Below, in pieces: positions 36,893 to 43,688 of a DNA stretch of 64,000 nt (positions are counted from its first letter, which is position 1; each line of letters begins with the position of its first letter). The DNA is from an uncultured Clostridia bacterium (GTDB lineage: Bacteria; Bacillota; Clostridia; TANB77; CAG-508). The stretch is taken from positions 1 to 64,000 of the forward strand of contig CALXFG010000004.1 of the NCBI GenBank assembly GCA_944387505.1, read 5' to 3'. Under the pieces are notes generated by a model that was not told the origin of the DNA, searched no databases, and worked only from the letters and a program-made list of their open reading frames with translations. The translations under genes and the position numbers were made by a program.

Positions 36893-37010
36893 AAAATAAT
36901 TCCGTTTTGGCGTTGTTAAATTTCGCTTCGAAAATCCTCAGCGTACACATAGTACGCTTCCGGTTTTCTTGCTCATTTGCCTAGCCAAAACAGCAATTCT
37001 TTTTCAATCC
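36886..37010. repeat. Composite palindromic repeat: type A hairpin split by type B element
   Basis: GGATTAAAAAATAATT (36886-36901) and AATTCTTTTTCAATCC (36995-37010) form a 28-nt type A hairpin if AATT is counted once. Inside is a 93-nt type B palindrome: outer arms GTTTTGGC/GCCAAAAC, middle GAAAATCC/GGTTTTC, inner GCGTAC/GTACGC. Compared with the copy at 25675, the inner and middle stems differ on both strands in a compensating way. It overlaps the permease stop codon. Confidence 0.87.
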
Positions 37011-37035
37011 AATAAGGAAAGGAAAGTGAATAAAA

Positions 37036-37389
37036 ATGGAAGATTTTAAAGAAAAATTACCGATTATGATTGCAGTCATTATTATAATTGCTTTGATGAT
37101 TGGAGCATATTACTTTTTAGTAGTACATAAAGACCAATATTATACGCAAATTGATAATACGAAAATGGAAGAAGTTTCTGGAACAGATGATATGAAATAC
37201 CAATATACATTAACAGCTTATAATAAAAATGGAAAAGAAAAAGAAGTGAAATTTAAAACATCTAGAGAATTAAGAGAAGGAGCATATTTAGAATTAGATG
37301 TAATGCAAATGAGAGGAGTAGTAAACTGGAGAGAAGTTCAAACAGACGACTTACCAGATGATGTAAAAACAGCAATGAATGTAGAATAA
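37036..37389 (+). CDS. YxeA family protein
   Basis: Small protein of 117 residues with one N-terminal helix (about 9-30) and an outside domain matching the YxeA family (PF06486). Conserved features include QYYTQID near the helix and YTLTAYNKNGKEKEVKF. In Bacillus subtilis yxeA follows yxdJKLM, another antimicrobial-peptide-sensing module, and this window has the same order: regulator, kinase, ATPase, permease, YxeA. The exact biochemical role is unknown. Start ATG 37036 lies behind AGGAAAGGAAAG. Confidence 0.88.
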   Translation: MEDFKEKLPIMIAVIIIIALMIGAYYFLVVHKDQYYTQIDNTKMEEVSGTDDMKYQYTLTAYNKNGKEKEVKFKTSRELREGAYLELDVMQMRGVVNWREVQTDDLPDDVKTAMNVE

Positions 37390-37428
37390 TTATGAAAAAA
37401 TAAATGTAAAAAGAAATGAGGTGGTAAA

Positions 37429-38124
37429 ATGAAAGCATTTCTAAAAGTTGCATTTTTAGTAGTCTTAATTTTATTAAGTATTGCTTTGCTATTTGTAGGC
37501 AATGGATATAGCATGTATAAGGAGGCAATAGAGAATACACCACTTGAAGAAAAAATAGAAGAAATACAAGAAAAAGAAAATTATACAAAACTTTCAGAAT
37601 TACCACAAATTTATTTAGATGCTGTTATTAGTGTAGAAGATCATAGATTTTATCAACATCCAGGAATTGATATCATTGCCATTGGAAGAGCATTTATCAA
37701 TGATATCAAAGCAATGCGTTATGTAGAAGGTGGAAGTACCATTACACAACAATTGGCAAAAAATATATATTTTACACAAGAAAAAAAGATGACTAGAAAA
37801 ATTGCAGAAATGTTTATGGCATTTAAATTAGAAAAAAATTTAAGTAAGGAAGAAATTTTAGAATTGTACTTAAATACTAGCTATTTTGGTGATGGATATG
37901 ATACGGTAAAAGAGGCTTCAAGAGGATATTTTGGAAAAGAGCCAAATGAAATGACAGATGGAGAATGTGTTATGCTTGCAGGAATACCAAATGCACCAAG
38001 TGTATATGCACCAACTGTTAATCCAAAGCTTGCAAAACAAAGACAAAAACAAGTATTAAATAAAATGGTGAAATATAAATATTTAACGCAAGAAGAAGCA
38101 GATAGAATCTATGAAGAAAAATAA
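37429..38124 (+). CDS. Monofunctional peptidoglycan glycosyltransferase (GT51)
   Basis: Membrane-anchored transglycosylase of 231 residues that polymerises lipid II into glycan strands. After one helix (about 5-25), the GT51 domain shows SVEDHRFYQHPGID (catalytic Glu of motif 1), EGGSTITQQLAKN (motif 2), RKIAEMFMAFKLEK (motif 3) and KEEILELYLNTSYFG (motif 4). No transpeptidase domain follows, so it is an MtgA/SgtA-type enzyme. ATG 37429 follows GAGGTGG. Its place behind the YxeA gene suggests it belongs to the envelope-stress response, a plausible but unproven link. A terminator follows. Confidence 0.93.
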   Translation: MKAFLKVAFLVVLILLSIALLFVGNGYSMYKEAIENTPLEEKIEEIQEKENYTKLSELPQIYLDAVISVEDHRFYQHPGIDIIAIGRAFINDIKAMRYVEGGSTITQQLAKNIYFTQEKKMTRKIAEMFMAFKLEKNLSKEEILELYLNTSYFGDGYDTVKEASRGYFGKEPNEMTDGECVMLAGIPNAPSVYAPTVNPKLAKQRQKQVLNKMVKYKYLTQEEADRIYEEK

Positions 38125-38130
38125 AATTTT

Positions 38131-38160
38131 AAGAAGATATATTTTGTATATCTTCTTTTC
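38131..38160 (+). terminator. Intrinsic terminator
   Basis: AAGAAGATATA (38131-38141) with TATATCTTCTT (38147-38157), then TTTC. It ends the transporter/GT51 operon. Confidence 0.85.
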
Positions 38161-38263
38161 GTTCGTTTGGTCGCTTACGCGGTGTTGCAAAATAATAAAC
38201 ATATATTTAGGACTTGTTAATTATATTATAGAATTACACATATTGAAAAACGATAAAAAGATA

Positions 38264-38292
38264 TTGACAAGCATAAAACAATGAGATATAAC
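38264..38292 (+). promoter_or_regulatory. SigA-type promoter
   Basis: TTGACA (38264-38269), 17-nt spacer, TATAAC (38287-38292). It overlaps a possible ATG at 38281, ruling that codon out as the start of the next gene. Confidence 0.82.
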
Positions 38293-38310
38293 GGACAAAA
38301 GGAGGCGTTT

Positions 38311-39108
38311 ATGGAGGAATTAAAAAAGGAGAAATTTTTGAAAATATACAGAATTATAAATGGGATTTTAGCCATTTTTATACTTGTATTTTCAACATAT
38401 ACACTAAGGTATTCAGGAGAATATGAATTGTATATAAACAAGAGTAATAAAGATAGGATTTATACATATATAGGAGAGGAAAATTTTAAAACAGATAGTG
38501 AAGTAAAGAAAATTGTATATGAAGAAGTCTGGGATAATAATCATTATGAAGTTTATTATGAAGATGGAGAAAAAGAAGTCTTATATTTGGAGGGGATTCC
38601 TTGGAAAAATAATTTAATAAAAGAAGAGGGAATCTATATTCCTATAAGAAACTTAGGTATTACTTTTATTCTTGTCATTATTTTTATTCTAAATACAATT
38701 AAAATAAGGAAAGACTTTAAAAAAGATAGGAAAAATACAAATATTTCTATTATGATCAAGATTATTTTTACTTTTATGATTATTTGCAATATCGTATTTA
38801 CTTTAACAACTCCTTTTCTAATGATTCCTGTGATGATATTACTTGTATTTGGAGGAACAGGATTAGTGGGATTGATTAGCTATTATATCGAAAAAGAAAA
38901 AACAATACAAAAATCCTCTTCTGATTTTTTAAAATTCTTATTCGTAAATTATATTGTCCTTTTAGCTGTATATAGTATATATATCATTTCATGGGGAGCT
39001 ATAATGGAATTTAATGTAATTATTTCAATAGTACTAGTGGCAGGAGAAAGTATTTTAGGTTATGCAATTGGAAGGTTTATGGATATGCCAAATATAAAAA
39101 AAGAATAA
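38311..39108 (+). CDS. Unknown membrane protein
   Basis: I do not recognise this 265-residue protein. It has one N-terminal helix (about 16-34), an outside segment of about 75 residues with many Tyr, Glu and Lys, then five hydrophobic helices (about 106-126, 145-165, 168-190, 213-232 and 235-255). ATG 38311 has AAAGGAGG ahead and lies just downstream of a good promoter; the longer frame from 38281 would begin inside the promoter. It looks like a single-gene or two-gene unit with the GNAT protein. No family can be named. Confidence 0.65.
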   Translation: MEELKKEKFLKIYRIINGILAIFILVFSTYTLRYSGEYELYINKSNKDRIYTYIGEENFKTDSEVKKIVYEEVWDNNHYEVYYEDGEKEVLYLEGIPWKNNLIKEEGIYIPIRNLGITFILVIIFILNTIKIRKDFKKDRKNTNISIMIKIIFTFMIICNIVFTLTTPFLMIPVMILLVFGGTGLVGLISYYIEKEKTIQKSSSDFLKFLFVNYIVLLAVYSIYIISWGAIMEFNVIISIVLVAGESILGYAIGRFMDMPNIKKE

Positions 39109-39197
39109 TATAGAAATCATCAAATTTTAACAAAAATATATTGAAAAATACACATTTTTCTGGTACATTAAGAAAAACAAAGGAAAAAGGTGATAAA

Positions 39198-39635
39198 ATG
39201 ATAAGAAAAATAAAAGAAGAAGATCTAACAAAAGTCATGACTATATGGGTAAAAGGAAATTTTAAAGCAAATAGCTTTATTGAAAAAGATTATTGGTTAG
39301 AAATTTATAATCAAGTAAAAGTAGATTTTTTAGAAAATTTTAAAACTTATGTCTATGTAGAAAATGATGAAATTTTAGGATTTATTTCTGTTGATGGAAA
39401 TGAAATCAAAGCTATATTTGTAAAAGAAGAAAATAGAGGACATGAAATTGGAACAAAATTGCTAAATTATTACAGAAATAATTTAGAAGATAATGCAGAA
39501 CTTTTTGTGAAAGTATTTGAAAAAAATATGAATGGTATCATATTTTTCTCAAATCTACAATTTAAAAATACCAAGATACAGTTAAATGAACAATTTAATG
39601 AAAAAGAATATGTTATGACTTGGAAAAAAGAATAG
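39198..39635 (+). CDS. GNAT family N-acetyltransferase
   Basis: Acetyl-CoA-dependent acetyltransferase of 145 residues. IRKIKEEDLTKVMTIW is the usual first strand and helix. Strand 4 IKAIFVKEENRG leads into the acetyl-CoA loop (RGHEIGTKLL, motif A). NGIIFFSNLQFK resembles the YjaB/YiaC-type end region. ATG 39198 follows AAAAAGGTGAT; the in-frame TTG at 39141 lacks a site. Substrate unknown. A terminator follows directly. Confidence 0.85.
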   Translation: MIRKIKEEDLTKVMTIWVKGNFKANSFIEKDYWLEIYNQVKVDFLENFKTYVYVENDEILGFISVDGNEIKAIFVKEENRGHEIGTKLLNYYRNNLEDNAELFVKVFEKNMNGIIFFSNLQFKNTKIQLNEQFNEKEYVMTWKKE

Positions 39636-39656
39636 CAAATATAAATAAAGAGGATG

Positions 39657-39684
39657 GATAAAGTAGAGGTACTTTATCTTTTTT
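39657..39684 (+). terminator. Intrinsic terminator
   Basis: GATAAAGTA (39657-39665), loop GAGG, TACTTTATC (39670-39678), then six T. Confidence 0.93.
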
Positions 39685-39837
39685 AAATCTATTCTTACAG
39701 GATATAAATACTGTTTCAGCATCTTAAGAAAATTTTAATATTTCGTAAAAAAATACTTAATAAATAGCTGATATACTAAAAGTGACAAAAATGTAAGACA
39801 AAAAATATAGCAAAATGCATACATTTTAGGAAAAATG

Positions 39838-39846
39838 TGGTATAAT
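39838..39846 (+). promoter_or_regulatory. Extended -10 promoter
   Basis: TGG-TATAAT (39838-39846) with only a weak -35 (CATACA, 39818-39823). Upstream, AAAATG...CATTTT (39812-39827) forms a dyad over the -35 area. GACAAAAATGTAAGAC at 39784-39799 resembles the response-regulator site at 33881, but only loosely. Confidence 0.6.
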
Positions 39847-39889
39847 ATATATGTCATGGTTTATTTTAACATAAACAGAAAGGATAAAA

Positions 39890-40621
39890 ATGAGTAGAAA
39901 AACGAAGATAAAAATATTTAGAATCATAATTGCAGTAATTGCAGTAGCAATTATCATAGGAGTACTAATTTATTTAATACCAGTTATGAAAAATCTAAGT
40001 ACAGTAGAAGGGCAAGAAGCTTTTAAAAATAAAGTGAATGACTCAGGATTTATTGGGTTATTAATGTTATTTGGCCTTCAGGTGGCCCAAATATTTTTAT
40101 TTATATTACCCGGAGAGCCAATAGAAATATTAGCAGGTATGTGCTATGGTGGCTGGGGTGGATTATTATTTATTACTATATCTGTATGTATTATTACAAC
40201 AATAATCTTTTTCTTAGTAAGAAAATTAGGAAGAAAATTTGTATATGATTTTTGTGATGAAAAAAAAGTAAAAAAAATTGAAAATAGTAAAGTATTTAAG
40301 AATCCAAAGAAAGTTGAATGGATATTAATTATATTATTTATGATACCAGGAACACCAAAAGATTTATTGGTATACATTTCAGGTTTGTTGCCAATCAAAC
40401 CATTACACCTAATTTTAATATCTACATTTGCAAGATTACCTTCTGTTGTTTCGTCAACATTTGCAGGAAACACATTAATGAAGGGTGAGTGGAAATCAAG
40501 TTTAGTCATATATGGAATTACATTTTTATTAGTTGGTGTAGTTATATTTATTATCAATAAGTTTGATAAAAGTAAAGCAACAGAAGAAGCATTGAAATCA
40601 ATACAAGAAGATATAAAATAG
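39890..40621 (+). CDS. TVP38/TMEM64 family membrane protein (VTT domain)
   Basis: Membrane protein of 243 residues of the VTT/SNARE-associated superfamily (PF09335), related to DedA. It has an N-terminal helix (about 12-32) and then the conserved core: LFILPGEPIEILAGMCYGGWGG, a TIIFFLVRKLGRKF helix, and FMIPGTPKDLLVYISGLLP. The second VTT protein in the window after the DedA at 29450. Probable role is in lipid or polyprenyl-phosphate movement, by family analogy. It is followed 20 nt later by a PF06541 protein, probably in one operon. Confidence 0.9.
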   Translation: MSRKTKIKIFRIIIAVIAVAIIIGVLIYLIPVMKNLSTVEGQEAFKNKVNDSGFIGLLMLFGLQVAQIFLFILPGEPIEILAGMCYGGWGGLLFITISVCIITTIIFFLVRKLGRKFVYDFCDEKKVKKIENSKVFKNPKKVEWILIILFMIPGTPKDLLVYISGLLPIKPLHLILISTFARLPSVVSSTFAGNTLMKGEWKSSLVIYGITFLLVGVVIFIINKFDKSKATEEALKSIQEDIK

Positions 40622-40641
40622 AAAGGAAAAAGGGGAAGTTT

Positions 40642-41190
40642 ATGGAAGATGTAGTCAAAGCTAAAAATACAAAAGATAAAATTATCGAATACATAATCTA
40701 TTTTTTCGTTTATTCATTTTTAGGTTGGCTAATAGAAACGATTTATGCTATGTTTGTACATGGACATTTTGTAAAAAGAGGATTCTTATTTGAACCAATT
40801 TGTCCAATATATGGTTTTGGAGCAGTTTTATTATTAATGGCAACAAAAAAATTATATAAAAAGCCATTTTTAAAATTTTTAATTGCCACAATTGCATTTA
40901 CCTTATTTGAATATATGGTTTCCTTTATATTAGAAATGTTATTTGGATTAAGATGGTGGGATTATTCTAATGATTTCTTAAATATTCAAGGAAGAGTTAG
41001 TTTATTATATTCTATATTTTGGGGTGTGATAGGGTTAATATTATTAGAAAAATTGCACCCATACATACAAGATAAAATACAAAAAATAACAAAAGGAAAT
41101 ACAAATAATATTCAGAAAATTGTTTGTTTCTTATTTATTGGTATATTAATAGTAGACACTATTTTTTCTGTTTTGAAATATTTACATTGA
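40642..41190 (+). CDS. PF06541 family membrane protein (putative ABC transporter permease), copy 1
   Basis: Membrane protein of 182 residues with five to six helices, matching the family annotated as putative ABC-transporter type IV permease (PF06541, CmpB-like). Shared landmarks with the copies at 41644 and 45918 are the start FLGWLIETIY, then RGFLFEPICPIYGFGAV, WWDYSNDFLNIQGRVSLLYSIFWG. No ATPase gene is adjacent, so the transporter label is doubtful. Start ATG 40642 behind AAAAAGGGGAAG. Confidence 0.8.
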   Translation: MEDVVKAKNTKDKIIEYIIYFFVYSFLGWLIETIYAMFVHGHFVKRGFLFEPICPIYGFGAVLLLMATKKLYKKPFLKFLIATIAFTLFEYMVSFILEMLFGLRWWDYSNDFLNIQGRVSLLYSIFWGVIGLILLEKLHPYIQDKIQKITKGNTNNIQKIVCFLFIGILIVDTIFSVLKYLH

Positions 41191-41192
41191 TA

Positions 41193-41368
41193 TGTCCAAT
41201 TGGGGACGTTTCTGTTTGGGACATTTTGAGGAATTTTGGGGATGAACTCCAAAATTCCTTTTTTCATTATATTTGTAATTTTAAAGCGAGAATAAAAAAT
41301 CCATTTCACATTTTCTACAAAAAGATTTACATAAAAATTTCCTAAACAGAAACGTCCCCAATTGGACA
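41193..41368. mobile_element. 176-bp MITE-like element with 25-bp perfect terminal inverted repeats
   Basis: Bases 41193-41217 are the exact reverse complement of 41344-41368. Each arm contains GGGGACGTTTCTGTTT. A solo arm is at 23592-23619. The inside contains a perfect terminator hairpin and no convincing ORF: a 73-codon open frame crosses it but resembles nothing and has no ribosome binding site. GGGGACG motifs of this kind are associated with REP-type tyrosine transposases in other bacteria; no transposase is in the window. Confidence 0.75.
41230..41264 (+). terminator. Intrinsic terminator inside the inverted-repeat element
   Basis: GGAATTTTGG (41230-41239) pairs perfectly with CCAAAATTCC (41249-41258), then six T. 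It probably ends the transcript of the upstream PF06541 gene. Confidence 0.88.
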
Positions 41369-41467
41369 TTAATTTTTCTTAAGAAATTATTCAAGTAAAT
41401 TTAAGAATCCCTAAAAATATTATTAAGATTTACATGATATATTAAAATTACAAAATGTAAGGAAAGC

Positions 41468-41528
41468 ATGCATAACGAAATCAAAGATTTCTATGCATAA
41501 ATGTGAAGACTGCTACGCAGTACTTCAC
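41468..41528. repeat. Two adjacent hairpins
   Basis: ATGCATA...TATGCAT (41468-41498) encloses GAAATC/GATTTC. GTGAAG ACTGC ... GCAGT CTTCAC (41503-41528) has one bulged A. The first shares sequence with 33852-33875. With the 74-nt palindrome next to them, they fill most of the 452-nt gap upstream of the second PF06541 gene. Confidence 0.62.
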
Positions 41529-41533
41529 AAATA

Positions 41534-41607
41534 TAGGAAACTTAACCTTGTTATATACGGAAAAATCCATATAGGGTAAAGATAAAAGCTGATTTTTCCT
41601 ATACAAT
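41534..41607 (-). repeat. 74-nt palindromic repeat, copy in minus orientation
   Basis: The reverse complement aligns over its full 74 nt with 50546-50619, with about eight differences and no gaps. The stem GTATAGGAAAAATC/GATTTTTCCGTATA is kept. It lies just upstream of the PF06541 gene at 41644. Confidence 0.82.
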
Positions 41608-41643
41608 AATAAAAAAATAATATGAAATAAAGGGGTGGAGCAA

Positions 41644-42288
41644 ATGAAGAAAGAAAAATTAGTTAATCAGTTCATAAAAATATTTTGGGTGTTCATTATA
41701 GGAAGTCTTATTGGATATATAGTAGAAATGATTGTCGGATTGGTTCAAAATGGACATTTTGTATCAAGACAGGGATTACTGTTTGGACCATTTGCACAAG
41801 TATATGGATTAGGAATATTAGCTTACTATTTTGTTGTTCCTAAAATAAAAGGAGGACATCTAAAAATATTTTTTGTAACAATGGTATTAGGAGGAGTTGT
41901 AGAATATTTATGTTCTTATTTTCAAGAGCTCTTATTTGGAACCATATCATGGGACTATTCAAATTTATGGTTTAATATAAATGGAAGAACAAGTCTACTA
42001 CATTGCACTTATTGGGGAATAGGGGGAGTATTATTTATGAAATATGTTATGCCATTAATTAATCGTATTGACAATATAATAAAAAATCAATATTTTAGAA
42101 CGATAACTGCTTTATTTGCTATATTTATGTTATTTAATATATCTGTATCTTCAATGGCAGCCATTAGACAAGATGAAAGAAATCGTGAAATTGCGGCAAC
42201 AAGCAATATAGATGTGTTTTTTGATAAATATTATTCTGATGATGTGATGGATGTGATTTATGAGAATAAAATTGAAATACAAAGATAA
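41644..42288 (+). CDS. PF06541 family membrane protein, copy 2
   Basis: 214 residues with five helices and the family landmarks GSLIGYIVEMIVG, RQGLLFGPFAQVYGLG, and SWDYSNLWFNINGRTSLLHCTYWG. The tail (about 175-214) is hydrophilic and ends in acidic and Tyr residues. ATG 41644 was chosen because AAAGGGGTGGAG precedes it; the in-frame GTG 41635 lies inside that site. Related to the proteins at 40642 and 45918. Function unknown despite the permease label. Confidence 0.8.
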   Translation: MKKEKLVNQFIKIFWVFIIGSLIGYIVEMIVGLVQNGHFVSRQGLLFGPFAQVYGLGILAYYFVVPKIKGGHLKIFFVTMVLGGVVEYLCSYFQELLFGTISWDYSNLWFNINGRTSLLHCTYWGIGGVLFMKYVMPLINRIDNIIKNQYFRTITALFAIFMLFNISVSSMAAIRQDERNREIAATSNIDVFFDKYYSDDVMDVIYENKIEIQR

Positions 42289-42336
42289 GATATGAGTGAA
42301 AATGGATTCTTTAAACGGTAAATGTTTTACCATAAA

Positions 42337-42365
42337 TTGACTTTATGTAAAGAAAACAGTATAAT
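42337..42365 (+). promoter_or_regulatory. Near-consensus promoter of the Spo0A-C gene
   Basis: TTGACT (42337-42342), 17-nt spacer, TATAAT (42360-42365). A small dyad GGTAAA/TTTACC (42318-42331) lies just upstream. Confidence 0.85.
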
Positions 42366-42415
42366 TATAAGTATCCGGGAAAAGTCCTGGAAATAAAAAT
42401 AAAGGAGTATAAAAA

Positions 42416-42877
42416 ATGACAGAAAAAGAAAGAAAGGAATTATTGCGGGAATTAAGTTTTATCAAAAATAGAGTAGAAGAAATCTATTCTAAGCTTAAAA
42501 AAGATGGTGATTTCTCTGTGACAATGATAGAGCAGCAGGAGAAAAGAGAGGAAAAAATCACTAAACTCTTGAGAGCGTTAGGAGCACCAGTCAGCAACAA
42601 GGGATATAGATACATAAAAGAGTCTCTTCTTTTATGTTTGAATGATCCCACCATTTTAAATAATGGAATTACCTACAGGTTATATCCTAGTGTAGCAGAG
42701 ACATTTAATACGACACCTACCAAAGTAGAACGTAACATACGGCATGAAATTCTGACAATTTTCCGTGATAAGAGAAAGGGAGCGCTTCTTGTTGAACTCT
42801 TTCCTTGCTACTCTGATACGGGAAAGGCAACAAATTTAGAGTTCTTAACGACCCTGGTAGACTATTTAAGAGAATAA
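42416..42877 (+). CDS. Stand-alone Spo0A C-terminal DNA-binding domain protein
   Basis: A 153-residue protein whose residues about 45-153 match the Spo0A effector domain (PF08769). It has LLRALGAPVSNKGYRYIKES, YPSVAETFNTTPTKVERNIRH (recognition helix; Spo0A itself has a very similar NTTASRVERAIRH), and a final GKATNLEFLTTLVDYLRE matching Spo0A's GKPTNSEFIA region. The usual phosphoreceiver domain is absent. In its place is a charged coiled-coil-like segment of about 45 residues. It has its own promoter and terminator. Codons such as CGT and CGG for Arg and more G/C than its neighbours hint at transfer. It could bind 0A boxes without phosphorylation control, competing with Spo0A; this is inference. 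Confidence 0.88.
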   Translation: MTEKERKELLRELSFIKNRVEEIYSKLKKDGDFSVTMIEQQEKREEKITKLLRALGAPVSNKGYRYIKESLLLCLNDPTILNNGITYRLYPSVAETFNTTPTKVERNIRHEILTIFRDKRKGALLVELFPCYSDTGKATNLEFLTTLVDYLRE

Positions 42878-42892
42878 TTCTGTCAAGTAATG

Positions 42893-42919
42893 GCATCACC
42901 AGTTATAGGTGGTGCTTTT
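42893..42919 (+). terminator. Intrinsic terminator of the Spo0A-C gene
   Basis: GCATCACC (42893-42900) with GGTGGTGC (42908-42915), one T-G pair, then TTTT. Confidence 0.88.
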
Positions 42920-42954
42920 ACTATTGCAAAAATATAATAATTTGAAAAAACATC

Positions 42955-42983
42955 AACCAACATTTACATAAAATCATATTATA
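42955..42983 (+). promoter_or_regulatory. SigK-like promoter of dpaB
   Basis: AACC (42955-42958), 16-nt spacer, CATATTATA (42975-42983). This matches the late mother-cell consensus (mACm, 16-17 nt, CATAnnnTA). dpaB is a known SigK target in other spore formers. There is no TTGACA-TATAAT alternative in the gap. Confidence 0.6.
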
Positions 42984-43012
42984 TATAAGATTATACGAAA
43001 GGAGGAATTTAT

Positions 43013-43591
43013 TTGGAAGTAAAGGGAAAAAAGATAGGATTTGTATTAACAGGTTCATTTTGTACATTTCGAAAAGTGTTACCAAAAATGAAAGAATTAA
43101 TAAACAGAGAAGCAGAAATTGTACCCATCATGTCTTTTAATAGCTATCAATTAGACACGAAATTTGGAAAAGCAGAAGATTTTATTAATGAAATAGAAGA
43201 AATGACAGGAAAGAAAATTATTCATACCATTGTAGATGCAGAACCAATTGGACCTAAAAAAATGACAGATGTGATGATTATTGCACCTTGTTCTGGAAAT
43301 ACAATGTCAAAACTAGCCTGTGATATTATAGATACACCAGCAACGATGGCAGCAAAATCACATTTAAGAAATAATAGACCATTAGTGATTGCACCATCTA
43401 CGAATAATGGATTAAGTGGTAATGCTGAAAATATAGGAAAATTATTAAATAGAAAAAATTATTATTTTGTACCATTTAGACAAGATAATCCCATAACAAA
43501 GCCAAGATCAATTGTATTTGATGCAGAATACATCATAAAAACGATACAATATGCCCTAGAGGGAGAACAAATCAGTCCAATATTAATCTAG
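43013..43591 (+). CDS. dpaB: Dipicolinate synthase subunit B
   Basis: Flavoprotein-fold subunit (192 residues) of dipicolinate synthase, which makes the spore-core compound dipicolinic acid from a lysine-pathway intermediate in the mother cell. It follows Bacillus SpoVFB over its length: KGKKIGFVLTGSFCTF, EPIGPKKMTDVMIIAPCSGNTMSKLA, and RNNRPLVIAPSTNNGLSGN. TTG 43013 is the start, with GAAAGGAGG ahead and no better codon. The partner dpaA is not next to it, unlike the usual spoVFA-spoVFB order, so it is elsewhere or missing. The SigK-like promoter fits late sporulation expression. Confidence 0.93.
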   Translation: MEVKGKKIGFVLTGSFCTFRKVLPKMKELINREAEIVPIMSFNSYQLDTKFGKAEDFINEIEEMTGKKIIHTIVDAEPIGPKKMTDVMIIAPCSGNTMSKLACDIIDTPATMAAKSHLRNNRPLVIAPSTNNGLSGNAENIGKLLNRKNYYFVPFRQDNPITKPRSIVFDAEYIIKTIQYALEGEQISPILI

Positions 43592-43620
43592 AAAAAACAA
43601 ACATTTTTTTGTAACAGGTA

Positions 43621-43672
43621 TTGACAAAGAATAAATGTTCGTATATAATACAAATATACCGAACATATATTC
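43621..43672 (+). promoter_or_regulatory. Consensus promoter flanked by two LexA-like boxes
   Basis: Perfect TTGACA (43621-43626), 17-nt spacer, TATAAT (43644-43649). GAATAAATGTTC (43629-43640) sits in the spacer and GAACATATATTC (43661-43672) lies near the start of transcription. Each differs by one base from the Gram-positive SOS box GAAC-N4-GTTC, and they are inverted copies of each other. Expected: LexA repression of the LysM gene. Confidence 0.75.
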
Positions 43673-43688
43673 TTAAAGGAGGACTGTT

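Noticed and set aside
41124-41345. 73-codon open frame inside the inverted-repeat element
   Set aside because: It starts within the upstream gene, crosses the terminator hairpin and resembles no protein.
41534-41607. Riboswitch upstream of the PF06541 gene
   Set aside because: The same element occurs in the opposite orientation behind a different gene, so a mobile palindrome is more likely.
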